Shown here: one piece after another, positions 53,088 to 61,517 of the stretch
Numbering within the stretch: position 1 is the stretch's first letter
How the letters are laid out: every line of letters begins with the position of its first letter
NCBI RefSeq assembly: GCF_002968575.1
Contig: NZ_PVBM01000019.1
Span: 48,245-112,244, forward strand
Source: Neorhizobium huautlense
Lineage (GTDB): Bacteria > Pseudomonadota > Alphaproteobacteria > Rhizobiales > Rhizobiaceae
DNA: 64,000 nt
Direction of reading: 5' to 3'
Notes under the pieces: model-generated
Databases searched by the model: none
The model's input: the letters and a program-made list of their open reading frames with translations, nothing else
Told to the model about the DNA's origin: nothing
Position numbers and translations under genes: made by a program

Positions 53088-55301
53088 CTAATCATACACC
53101 CGCTTCAAGTTTGCGACGCAGTCGAGTTCCTTCAGCTGCAAGAGAAGCTGGTTGAGCTGACGCAGGTCCCAGACCTCGACCTCCATGCTGATCTCGGAAA
53201 AATCGGCGGCGCGGTTGCTACCCATTGCCAGCGTACGGATATTGACATCGAGACGGGCGATCGTCTGTGTGACCGTCGCGAGCGTACCGGGTTCGTTCAG
53301 CGTGTTGACCTCGATCTTGGCGGAAAACCGCGATTTGTTCGCCTCGTCCAGGTCCCAGCGGACATCGATCCACCTCTCCGGCTGGTCATCGAATCGCTGC
53401 AGGGCCGAAGCCTGGATCGGGTAGATAGTGATCGCCTTGTCCGTTTCCATGATGCCGACGATGCGGTCGCCAGGCACCGCGCCGCTCGGCGCAAAGCGGA
53501 CTTCCATATTGCCGGACAGACCGCGGATCGGCAGCGGATCCAGTCCGGCCTCGATCTCCTCCGGCGCCACGGCCCTCTGGTTCGGCAGTTTAAAAATCAT
53601 GCCGGAGGCGCTGCGCATGTTGAACCAGCCGTCATCGGCGGGCTTCACGGTAACGCGCTCATCCTTGTAGTCCGGGAAGACGGCGCGCAGCACGTCGAGC
53701 GAGGAGAGTTCTCCACGTCCGACGGCGGCGATCGCATCCTCCACATCCTTATGCGCCAGCCGGTGGAGCGCCGGCTTCAATGCCTCGCGGGAAAAGACCT
53801 TGCCGGTGCGCTCGAAGGTGCGCTCCAGGATACGGTGTCCCAGACCAGCATATTGCTTGCGGATGGCCATACGGGTGGCGCGGCGGATGGCTGAGCGCGC
53901 CTTGCCGGTGACGACGATCTCTTCCCAGGCGGCCGGCGGCACCTGCACGCCGGAGCGAATGATCTCCACCTCGTCGCCGTTGTTGAGGCGGGTCACGAGC
54001 GGCATGATCCGGCCGTTGATCTTTGCGCCCACCGTGGTGTCGCCGATATTGGTATGCACCGCATAGGCAAAATCGATCGGGGTGGCACCGCGCGGCAGGG
54101 CGATCAGTTTTCCCTTGGGGGTAAAACAGAAGACCTGGTCCTGGAAAAGTTCGAGCTTGGTATGCTCCAGGAATTCCTCGGGACTGTCGCCTTCGGCAAG
54201 CGATTCGATCGTGTGACGCAGCCAGGAATAGGCGTTGGATTCTCGCGGGAGAAGCTCTCCGCCCTTTCCATCCTTATAGAGGGCGTGGGCGGCAATGCCG
54301 TATTCGGCAATTTCCTGCATGAGCTGCGTGCGGATCTGCAGCTCGATGCGCTGGCGCGAGGGACCGACGATCGTGGTGTGGATGGAGCGGTAGTCGTTCT
54401 GCTTCGGATTGGAGATGTAATCCTTGAAGCGGCCCGGCACGACGCGCCACCGGGTGTGGACGATGCCGAGCGCGCGGTAACAGGACGGGATATTGTCGAC
54501 GATGATGCGGAAGCCGTAGACGTCGGAAAGCTGCTCGAAGGAGAGCGACTTCGACTGCATCTTGCGGAACACGGAATAGGGCTTCTTCTGCCGCCCTTTG
54601 ACATAGGTGTTGGTGAGCCCGTTGGCGATCAGCAGCTCGCGCAGCTCATCCTCGATCTTCTTGATCAGGCCTTCATTGCGCGCCTCAAGATCCGAGAGCC
54701 GCTTGGTGACCGTCTCGTAGGCCTCGGGATTCATATATCGGAAGGACAGATCCTCCAGCTCGTCGCGCATGTCCTGCATACCCATGCGGCCGGCAAGCGG
54801 CGCATAGATATCCATCGTCTCTTCGGAGATGCGCGCCTTCTGCTCCGCCTTCATATGGTCCAGCGTGCGCATGTTGTGCAGCCGGTCGGCGAGCTTGACC
54901 AGAAGGACGCGCACGTCGTCGGAGATGGCGAGCAGCAGCTTGCGGAGATTTTCCGCCTGTTTCGCCTTCTTCGATACCAGGTCGAGCCGCTTCAGCTTGG
55001 TGAGCCCTTCGACCAGCCGCCCGATGTCCTCGCCGAACAATTCGTCGATCTCGGCGCGGGTGGCGGTGGTATCCTCGATGGTATCGTGCAGGAGCGCGAC
55101 GGCGATGGTCGACTCGTCGAGATGCATGTCGGTCAGGATGGCGGCGACTTCAAGCGGATGGGAGATATAAGGATCGCCGCTGGCGCGTTTCTGCTGGCCA
55201 TGCTTCTGCATGGCATAAACATAGGCCTTGTTAAGGAGAGCTTCGTTGGCGTCGGGTTTATACTTCTGAACCCGCTCCACGAGCTCGTATTGCCGCATCA
55301 T
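53088..55301 (-). CDS. rel: Bifunctional (p)ppGpp synthetase/hydrolase
   Basis: The 737-residue long RSH protein makes and destroys (p)ppGpp. The hydrolase HD domain has ISHPLEVA and LLHDTIEDT (His72-Asp73) and KLADRLHNMRTL. The synthetase has YRSIHTTIVG and ELQIRTQLMQEIAEYGIA. TGS and ACT domains follow. Rhizobia carry a single long RSH, so this is the main stringent-response enzyme. rpoZ lies immediately upstream. The start has two adjacent ATGs. Confidence 0.95.
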   Translation of the reverse strand: MMRQYELVERVQKYKPDANEALLNKAYVYAMQKHGQQKRASGDPYISHPLEVAAILTDMHLDESTIAVALLHDTIEDTTATRAEIDELFGEDIGRLVEGLTKLKRLDLVSKKAKQAENLRKLLLAISDDVRVLLVKLADRLHNMRTLDHMKAEQKARISEETMDIYAPLAGRMGMQDMRDELEDLSFRYMNPEAYETVTKRLSDLEARNEGLIKKIEDELRELLIANGLTNTYVKGRQKKPYSVFRKMQSKSLSFEQLSDVYGFRIIVDNIPSCYRALGIVHTRWRVVPGRFKDYISNPKQNDYRSIHTTIVGPSRQRIELQIRTQLMQEIAEYGIAAHALYKDGKGGELLPRESNAYSWLRHTIESLAEGDSPEEFLEHTKLELFQDQVFCFTPKGKLIALPRGATPIDFAYAVHTNIGDTTVGAKINGRIMPLVTRLNNGDEVEIIRSGVQVPPAAWEEIVVTGKARSAIRRATRMAIRKQYAGLGHRILERTFERTGKVFSREALKPALHRLAHKDVEDAIAAVGRGELSSLDVLRAVFPDYKDERVTVKPADDGWFNMRSASGMIFKLPNQRAVAPEEIEAGLDPLPIRGLSGNMEVRFAPSGAVPGDRIVGIMETDKAITIYPIQASALQRFDDQPERWIDVRWDLDEANKSRFSAKIEVNTLNEPGTLATVTQTIARLDVNIRTLAMGSNRAADFSEISMEVEVWDLRQLNQLLLQLKELDCVANLKRVYD

Positions 55302-55451
55302 CCTGAAAAGAGTCCCTGATCCTCAAGTGGCCGACCGGCCCTGCCGAAAAGAAAATGGCGCGCCAACCGTCCGGTCAGCGCAGCCATCTTAAAACATTCA
55401 GGCAGATTAGGGCGAGAGAATGAACGAAAACTTGCTAAGCAAGTGTTTCGC

Positions 55452-55859
55452 TTAGTAATCGTCGCTCTTTTCCGGCGGCACCAAGCCTTCGATGCCGGCA
55501 AGGAGCTCCTCTTCCGACATCTGGTCGAAAGTAACGGTTTCCGGAGCGTCCTCGTCCTCGTCGCGGTCGGATGCGACTGCAACCCCGCCGGCGGCGATCA
55601 GCGATGCCGGATCGGGCTCCGGCTCGTCCACTTCGACGTGCTTCTGCAACGAATGGATGAGGTCTTCCTTGAGGTCGTCGGGGGAAAGCGTCTCGTCGGC
55701 GATTTCCCGAAGGGCGACAACCGGATTCTTGTCATTGTCGCGGTCGATCGTGATCGCAGCGCCCTGGGAAATCTGGCGGGCGCGGTGGCTCGCGAGCAGA
55801 ACCAGCTCGAAACGGTTATCGACTTTGTCAATGCAATCTTCTACTGTGACACGGGCCAT
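55452..55859 (-). CDS. rpoZ: RNA polymerase omega subunit
   Basis: The 135-residue protein begins [20 protein letters not shown] and has [14 protein letters not shown] and [13 protein letters not shown], the conserved core of omega. An acidic C-terminal extension of about 60 residues is typical of rhizobial forms. Omega also forms part of the ppGpp binding site in some bacteria. It is upstream of rel. Confidence 0.96.
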   Translation of the reverse strand: MARVTVEDCIDKVDNRFELVLLASHRARQISQGAAITIDRDNDKNPVVALREIADETLSPDDLKEDLIHSLQKHVEVDEPEPDPASLIAAGGVAVASDRDEDEDAPETVTFDQMSEEELLAGIEGLVPPEKSDDY

Positions 55860-56146
55860 TGCCTGTCCTTTGGGTCATGGATTTTCGGAATTGATACGCC
55901 CGATACAGCCATTGCACGGCAAATTCAAGTTTTTCCTGACCCCGCCCTAGTTTCCTTCACCGATGACTCCTGGGGGCGACGGCCTGATTCAACCGCAAGC
56001 TGCTTGGATTATTGCGAATCGTGCCATAAATGACAGTTATATGAATAGTTCTTAATGTAGTGGATTATTCGGGAGGTTTGGTTCACAAATATTGACCAAA
56101 GCTCTGCCTGCCAAGCAGGTTTATAAAAAAAGGGGATGGAGACAAT

Positions 56147-56722
56147 ATGTTTGACCCAAGGGAGAAGATTGCTCTCTTTATCGACGGCGCCAATCTCTAC
56201 GCTGCCTCGAAAAGTCTCGGCTTCGATATAGACTATCGGAAACTTTTGAAGGCTTTCCAGAAGCGCGGCTATCTCCTCCGGGCCTATTATTACACCGCCC
56301 TCATCGAAGACCAGGAATATTCCTCGATCCGACCGCTGATCGACTGGCTCGACTACAACGGCTACAAGGTCATCACCAAGCCTGCCAAGGAATTTACCGA
56401 TTCCATGGGGCGCCGGAAGGTCAAGGGCAATATGGACATCGAGCTGGCGATCGACGCCATGGAACAGTCCGAAACCGTCGACCACCTGGTGCTCTTTTCC
56501 GGCGACGGCGATTTCACCACGCTTGTGGAAGCCCTGCAGCGCAGGGGCCGCAAGGTCTCGGTCGTCTCGACCATGCAGACGCAGCCGCCGATGATCGCCG
56601 ACGACCTGCGCCGCCAGGCCGACCATTTCATCGACCTGATGACGCTCAAGGCCGAAGTCGGCCGCGACCCCTCCGAACGCCCGGCCCGCCCGACGGAGCC
56701 GGCTGAACACGCCGATCTCTGA
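56147..56722 (+). CDS. NYN domain (LabA/DUF88) protein
   Basis: The 191-residue protein is a PIN-like NYN nuclease domain: KIALFIDGANLYAASKSLG (first Asp and Asn), KGNMDIELAIDAME, and LFSGDGDFTTLVEALQRRGRKV (later acidic residues). The DGAN and GDGDF motifs match LabA-like proteins, which are predicted RNases. GGGGATGGAG lies before the ATG. It is divergent from rpoZ, about 290 bases away. Confidence 0.9.
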   Translation: MFDPREKIALFIDGANLYAASKSLGFDIDYRKLLKAFQKRGYLLRAYYYTALIEDQEYSSIRPLIDWLDYNGYKVITKPAKEFTDSMGRRKVKGNMDIELAIDAMEQSETVDHLVLFSGDGDFTTLVEALQRRGRKVSVVSTMQTQPPMIADDLRRQADHFIDLMTLKAEVGRDPSERPARPTEPAEHADL

Positions 56723-56741
56723 GCGAGCCGAAAAAAAGAAT

Positions 56742-56770
56742 AGGCGCACGTTTTTCGGCGGCGCCTTTTT
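56742..56770 (+). terminator. Terminator after the NYN gene
   Basis: AGGCGC (56742-56747) and GCGCCT (56761-56766) pair, followed by TTTTT. An alternative hairpin (GCCGAAAAA with TTTTTCGGC, 56727-56759) overlaps the first arm and cannot coexist with it. Confidence 0.65.
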
Positions 56771-56793
56771 CTGTTCCAGGTTAGAAAAGTGCC

Positions 56794-57861
56794 ATGCTTT
56801 TCGAACGCCCAAACGACGACATTCTCTATGATGCGCTGGTTGCACGCGACGCAGCCTATGAAGGTTTTGCCTGGGCGGCAGTGAGGACAACCGGCATCTT
56901 CTGCCGCCTCACCTGCCCGGCCCGCAAGCCGAAGCGAGAGAATACCGCCTTCTACGATACGATCGCCCAATGCCTCGAGGCAGGTTTCCGCCCCTGCAGC
57001 CGCTGCCGCCCGATGCTCAAGCTCGGCGAGGCCGATCCGATGGTGCTGCGGCTCATCCAGGCGCTCGATGCCGATCCGGAGCGGCGCTGGGGCGAGGACG
57101 ACGTCGCTGCGCTTGGCATCGACCCTTCCACCGCACGGCGCGCCTTCAAGCGAAAGTTCGGCATGAGTTTTCTGGAGATCGCCCGACTGAGGCGAATGGG
57201 GAAGGCCGCCGAGACATTGACATCCGGTGCCAGCGTCATCGACGCGCAGCTGGACGCCGGTTACGAGTCCGGCAGCGGTTTCCGCAGCGCCGTGACCAAG
57301 CTCTTCGGAGCCGCTCCCGCTAACCTGCGCGACAAAGCGCTGCTCAGGACCGACTGGATCGAGACGCCGATCGGTCCGATGATGGCGATCGCCGACCAGC
57401 ATGCCCTCCACCTTCTCGAATTTTCCGAACGCAAAGCGTTGCCGGCGGAGATCCGGAAGCTTCAAACCTTCACTGGCAGCGGCATCGTGATGGGGCGGCA
57501 TCCGCCGATCGATGAGATCGAGGCGGAACTCGGGGCGTATTTCGCAGGTGACGACCGTGGTTTCAGGACACGGCTTGCCGGCCATGGCTCCCCGTTCCAG
57601 CGGCAGGTCTGGACAGCACTCCGCGACATTCCGGTCGGCGTGTCACGCACCTATGGTGCGATTGCCGCCGAACTCGGCCTACCCTCCTCCACTCGGGCCG
57701 TTGCGGGCGCCAACGGAGCAAACCAGCTCGCCATCGTCATTCCGTGTCATCGGGTTCTGAGCGCCAGCGGCAGCCTCACAGGTTATGGCGGTGGACTGTG
57801 GCGGAAGCGCTGGCTTCTCGAACACGAGCGGCGGATGATGGCCAAGAGTAGCCGGGCGTGA
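56794..57861 (+). CDS. ada: Ada regulatory O6-methylguanine-DNA methyltransferase
   Basis: The 355-residue protein repairs alkylated DNA and activates the adaptive response. The N-terminal zinc domain has FCRLTCPARKP and FRPCSRCRP (four Cys). An AraC-type HTH follows (DPSTARRAFKRKFGMSFLEIARLRRMGKA, RSAVTKLFGAAPANLR). The C-terminal methyl-acceptor is in VIPCHRVLSASGSL. It is full length and follows the NYN gene terminator. Confidence 0.95.
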   Translation: MLFERPNDDILYDALVARDAAYEGFAWAAVRTTGIFCRLTCPARKPKRENTAFYDTIAQCLEAGFRPCSRCRPMLKLGEADPMVLRLIQALDADPERRWGEDDVAALGIDPSTARRAFKRKFGMSFLEIARLRRMGKAAETLTSGASVIDAQLDAGYESGSGFRSAVTKLFGAAPANLRDKALLRTDWIETPIGPMMAIADQHALHLLEFSERKALPAEIRKLQTFTGSGIVMGRHPPIDEIEAELGAYFAGDDRGFRTRLAGHGSPFQRQVWTALRDIPVGVSRTYGAIAAELGLPSSTRAVAGANGANQLAIVIPCHRVLSASGSLTGYGGGLWRKRWLLEHERRMMAKSSRA

Positions 57862-57906
57862 CACTCTCAAGATATCGTCGAGAGCATCCGCTCTTCAACA
57901 GAACGA

Positions 57907-58320
57907 TCAGTCGATGATCGTGTTGGCACCCTCTTCCGTCAGGCGGGCGAGCCCCTCCTTCATCTGCTCGATCTGTTCAGGCGAGTGCCCTTGCCACCCG
58001 GTCACCTCGCCGATAATCCGCAAGGGGTCGCGGGATCGATAGGACAATGTCGGATTGCCGGGAAATCTCTTGTCCGTCAGATTGGGGTCATCCTCGACCG
58101 CTCCGGTTGGCTCCACGACGTAGATGCGTTGCCGCTCGCCGCCGGCCGCAAGTTCAGCTCCCCAGATCGCGGCATCCAAAGTTCCGGAGAAATAGACCCA
58201 GGACAGCGGGTCGGCGATGAAGTTTGACTGGTGTCCGACAACGACCAGCTCGCCAGGCTTCAAATCCGCCCGTGTTCCGTGGAAGAAAGATCGAACGAAC
58301 ATCGTGGCGCTGGCTGCCAT
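57907..58320 (-). CDS. arr: NAD+-rifampin ADP-ribosyltransferase
   Basis: The 137-residue protein is Arr, which inactivates rifamycins by ADP-ribosylation of a hydroxyl group. The family core is clear: SFFHGTRADLKPGEL, the motif YFSGTLDAAIWGAELAAGG, and IYVVEPTGAVEDDPNLTDK followed by FPGNPTLSYRSRDPLRIIGEVT. Length matches known Arr proteins. It converges on ada and stands alone, without visible mobile elements next to it. Confidence 0.94.
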   Translation of the reverse strand: MAASATMFVRSFFHGTRADLKPGELVVVGHQSNFIADPLSWVYFSGTLDAAIWGAELAAGGERQRIYVVEPTGAVEDDPNLTDKRFPGNPTLSYRSRDPLRIIGEVTGWQGHSPEQIEQMKEGLARLTEEGANTIID

Positions 58321-58428
58321 CCATGCAGGTTCCTTTTTCTGGTTGTCAGGCGCTTCTGCCTTGCGGCTTCGGATTTGGCCTGATGTTATGATGTTAGAGA
58401 TATCGGATACTGCAGTTCGCCGAAGCGA

Positions 58429-59394
58429 TCAAACCGACGCCGGCCTGCTCGTCTGAAGCCCTTCCGCCGAAGCCCGCCTCGCCTTCCTGGCGCGGAATAC
58501 CGCTTCGACGATCAAGGACAATGGCACCCCGATGAAAAACGGGATGAAGAAGTAGATCACCCGGAAGGCGACGAGCGAGCCGATGGACGCCTGGTCGCCC
58601 ATCACATGCCTTACCGTCGCCTCCAGCACACCAAGCCCGCCCGGGGCATGGGTAATGATGATCGCCAGATTGGCGAGCACGAAGGCAGTGGCGGCCTTGA
58701 GGTAGCTTACATCCGCGCTGGCGGCCATCACTTCGCGAAGACAGGCCGAAACCAGCGCGAAATTGATGGTGCCGATCACCACCTGGGCGACCGCGATCTG
58801 CCAGGTCGGCATCTGGAATGTCCAGGACCGGATTTTTAACGGCGTGCGTACGAAAGCGGCAAGAGCGAGATAACCGGCGGTCGCGGCAAAGCAGGCGGTA
58901 CCGATCCCGATCACGGCACTTTCACCAATGCGCAGCACGGCCGCCGCGTCTTTCGGATTCACGACCATGACGATGCCGGAGAGGACCATCATGCCAATGC
59001 CGACCGTAACGCCGGAGAGCAACACGATCTTGGCGACATCCTCGGTATCCATGCCCCAATGGGCGTAATAACGGTAACGCAAGGCGCCGCTGCTCAAGCC
59101 GGAAAGGCCGACGCTCTGGCCGATCGACAGGCTGATGAAGGAGGCGAGCACGATCTTGGGATAGGCAAGATCGTTCTTCACATAGCGCACGCCGATCCAG
59201 TCGAAGCCGGTCAGACAGAGATAGGAGCCGAAGGCAAAACCGAGAGCGGTCAGCAGGTTGAAGATGGGGATCGCCGCTATGGATTCGGTGATGTCGGAAA
59301 AGGAATATTCGCGGAAGGTGTGATAGAGCAGATATCCAGCCAGGCCGAAGCCGATCACCAAGGTCATATAGGTCAGGATTTTTTTTCGTGTCAT
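58429..59394 (-). CDS. UPF0104/lysylphosphatidylglycerol synthase-like membrane protein
   Basis: The 321-residue protein has eight hydrophobic segments in the UPF0104 (flippase-like) fold: YHTFREYSFSDITESIAAI near the start, GFAFGSYLCLTGFDWIGV, SLSIGQSVGLSGLSSGALRY, and ITHAPGGLGVLEATV. It lacks the C-terminal aminoacyl-transferase domain of MprF. It may move lipids; its role is unproven. A GTG at 59409 is an alternative start. Confidence 0.88.
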   Translation of the reverse strand: MTRKKILTYMTLVIGFGLAGYLLYHTFREYSFSDITESIAAIPIFNLLTALGFAFGSYLCLTGFDWIGVRYVKNDLAYPKIVLASFISLSIGQSVGLSGLSSGALRYRYYAHWGMDTEDVAKIVLLSGVTVGIGMMVLSGIVMVVNPKDAAAVLRIGESAVIGIGTACFAATAGYLALAAFVRTPLKIRSWTFQMPTWQIAVAQVVIGTINFALVSACLREVMAASADVSYLKAATAFVLANLAIIITHAPGGLGVLEATVRHVMGDQASIGSLVAFRVIYFFIPFFIGVPLSLIVEAVFRARKARRASAEGLQTSRPASV

Positions 59395-59457
59395 CGCCCG
59401 CTCGCTCACAGATGAAATCCAACGGGCCGGACCAGATTTTGTTCCTATCGCGCCGTC

Positions 59458-59743
59458 TCAGATCCGGTCGATGATCTGCGAGAACAAAGGATCGTTGCGG
59501 TTATATCCGCGGGCGGTGCTGCGAAAGACCTGCTCCGTCGCGGCAAGCTCTTCGATGTCGTTCACGTGAAAAAGCCGCCAGCCCGAACCGGTACCGGAGA
59601 TCTGCCAGCAGCTTAGTGCCAGCTCGTCGTGACCTCACATAGGCCAGAATATGCGGCCGCACCCGGCGCATTACATCCTTGTAGCGCAGTTCGATGACTG
59701 TCCTGCGGTCGATGGCATCCTTGATGATGTCGCGATAACGCAT
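59458..59743 (-). pseudogene. Frameshifted small WYL-like gene
   Basis: From the ATG at 59743 the frame reads MRYRDIIKDAIDRRTVIELR and continues VMRRVRPHILAY. It is then lost; the +1 frame resumes with GHDELALSCWQISGTGSGWR and ends YNRNDPLFSQIIDRI at a TGA (59460-59458). Deleting one base near 59637 restores one 94-residue protein (AYGGHDELALS at the joint). The rejoined product looks like a small conserved rhizobial domain. It is either a pseudogene or a sequencing error. Confidence 0.75.
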
Positions 59744-59815
59744 GATCCACCTCGCATGTCCCCCCCAACGGATGGGAAAAGGCAAGGTTCACCGATCAGC
59801 ACGCATTGTGGCGGA

Positions 59816-60292
59816 TCAATTGGCCTTCAAAAGCCGGGACTTCTGCCGATTCCAGTCGCGTTCCTTCTCCGTCTCGCGCTTGTCGTGCAGCTTCTTGCCC
59901 TTGGCGAGCGCGAGTTCGAGCTTGGCCCTGCCCTTCTCGTTGAAATAGATCTTCAGCGGCACAAGCGTCATGCCTTCGCGATTGATCGCTGCGCGCAGGC
60001 GGTTGATTTCGCGCTTGGACAGCAGAAGCTTGCGGCGGCGACGCGGCTCGTGATTGAAGCGGTTCGCCTGGAGATATTCCGGCAGGTGCGAATTGATCAG
60101 CCAGATTTCCTCACCCTCGTCGGAAGCATAGGATTCCGCGATGTTGGCCTTGCCGTCGCGCAGGGACTTGACCTCGGTCCCCGTCAAAACCAGACCAGCC
60201 TCATAGGTATCGATGATTTCATAGTTGAAGCGGGCCTTGCGGTTTTCCGCGACAATCTTGTTTACCGTTCGCTGGCTGCCTTTGGGTGCCAT
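59816..60292 (-). CDS. smpB: SsrA-binding protein SmpB
   Basis: The 158-residue protein delivers tmRNA to stalled ribosomes. It begins [20 protein letters not shown], has [23 protein letters not shown] and [16 protein letters not shown], and ends with a basic tail. An upstream ATG at 60340 would read across the dapA terminator hairpin, so 60292 is preferred. The ssrA gene is not in the window. dapA lies upstream. Confidence 0.95.
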   Translation of the reverse strand: MAPKGSQRTVNKIVAENRKARFNYEIIDTYEAGLVLTGTEVKSLRDGKANIAESYASDEGEEIWLINSHLPEYLQANRFNHEPRRRRKLLLSKREINRLRAAINREGMTLVPLKIYFNEKGRAKLELALAKGKKLHDKRETEKERDWNRQKSRLLKAN

Positions 60293-60321
60293 GGGAGAAC
60301 TTCCGATCCGCCCTTTATCTG

Positions 60322-60355
60322 AAAACAAATCCCCGCCCATGGGCGATGAGCGGGG
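60322..60355 (-). terminator. Putative terminator after dapA
   Basis: On the minus strand CCCCGC and GCGGGG pair (60355-60350 with 60336-60331) around a palindromic CCCATGGG loop. The following bases include TTTGTTTTC. It separates dapA from smpB. Confidence 0.5.
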
Positions 60356-60413
60356 TTCGGCCTCTATTTAATGCGCGGAAGGCAAAATGTGAAGCGGCGG
60401 AGACCGCTTTGCC

Positions 60414-61298
60414 TTAGTTCAGCAGGCCCGCATGGCGCAAGGCCGCGTCGATCGCCGCCTCCGTTGCCGGCTCCAATGTCGAAACGAGCGGCGAGCGGAC
60501 CGTGCGGTTCATACCGCGGGTCTTATTGAGACCGTATTTCGCGCCGCAGAGGCCGGGTTCCATGAAGATCGCCTTGTGAAGCGGCATCAGCCGATCCTGG
60601 TACTCCAGCGCCTTGGCATAATCGCCGGCAAGCGTCGCGGCCTGGAATTCCGCACAGAGGCGCGGCGCCACATTGGCAGTCACCGAAATGCAGCCGACGC
60701 CGCCATGGGCGTTAAAGCCGAGCGCCGTCGCGTCCTCACCGGAAAGCTGGACGAAATCCTTGCCGCAGGTGATGCGCTGCTCGGAAACACGCTCGATCTT
60801 GCCGGTCGCATCCTTGACGCCGACGATGTTCCTGTGCGCCTTGGCGAGCGCGCCCATGGTTTCCGGCGACATATCGATCACCGAGCGCGGCGGGATGTTG
60901 TAGATGATGATTGGCAGCTTCGTCGCTTCGGCGATCGCGGAGAAATGCGCAATCAGCCCCTTCTGGGTCGGCTTGTTGTAATAGGGCGTCACGACCAGGA
61001 TGGCGTCGGCGCCTGCCTTTTCCGCATGCACTGCAAGCTCTATCGCTTCCCGGGTATTGTTGGAGCCGGCGCCGGCGATGACGGGAACCCGCTTTTTCGC
61101 CACCTCGACGCAGAGCTCAACGACGCGCTTGTGTTCGTCATGCGACAAAGTGGGCGATTCACCGGTGGTGCCGACCGGCACCAGACCGCTGCTGCCTTCA
61201 CCGATCTGCCATTCCACATGGGCGGCAAAGGCTGCCTCATCCACCGCACCTTCGGTGGTGAAGGGGGTGACGAGGGCGGGCATTGATCCCTTGAACAT
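60414..61298 (-). CDS. dapA: 4-hydroxy-tetrahydrodipicolinate synthase
   Basis: The 294-residue enzyme condenses pyruvate and aspartate semialdehyde for lysine and meso-diaminopimelate synthesis. It has [57 protein letters not shown], and the Schiff-base Lys in [15 protein letters not shown] is seven bases before the ATG at 61298. A longer start at 61424 adds residues outside the family domain. Confidence 0.95.
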   Translation of the reverse strand: MFKGSMPALVTPFTTEGAVDEAAFAAHVEWQIGEGSSGLVPVGTTGESPTLSHDEHKRVVELCVEVAKKRVPVIAGAGSNNTREAIELAVHAEKAGADAILVVTPYYNKPTQKGLIAHFSAIAEATKLPIIIYNIPPRSVIDMSPETMGALAKAHRNIVGVKDATGKIERVSEQRITCGKDFVQLSGEDATALGFNAHGGVGCISVTANVAPRLCAEFQAATLAGDYAKALEYQDRLMPLHKAIFMEPGLCGAKYGLNKTRGMNRTVRSPLVSTLEPATEAAIDAALRHAGLLN

Positions 61299-61517
61299 GC
61301 AAAAGCTCCCAATCGGCAGCTTTTCATTCTGCTGCCGTAATCCGTGACTATGAGGTCGCGCACCATAAAGCGGCGGGAAAGCGGCGACAAGCGCGAGCAG
61401 GCGGGATTTCACCCGGAATCTCATATAAGAAATCGCGCATTTTCATAGATATGGTAGGGTTTCGTTAATCTGCTCGGCGGCTAATAGGGGTTAGACATCT
61501 TTATCGCGAGTTACCGG

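Noticed and set aside
60293..60413. ssrA (tmRNA) gene near smpB
   Set aside because: The gap is only 121 bases, holds a terminator-like hairpin, and shows no tRNA-like end or tag reading frame.
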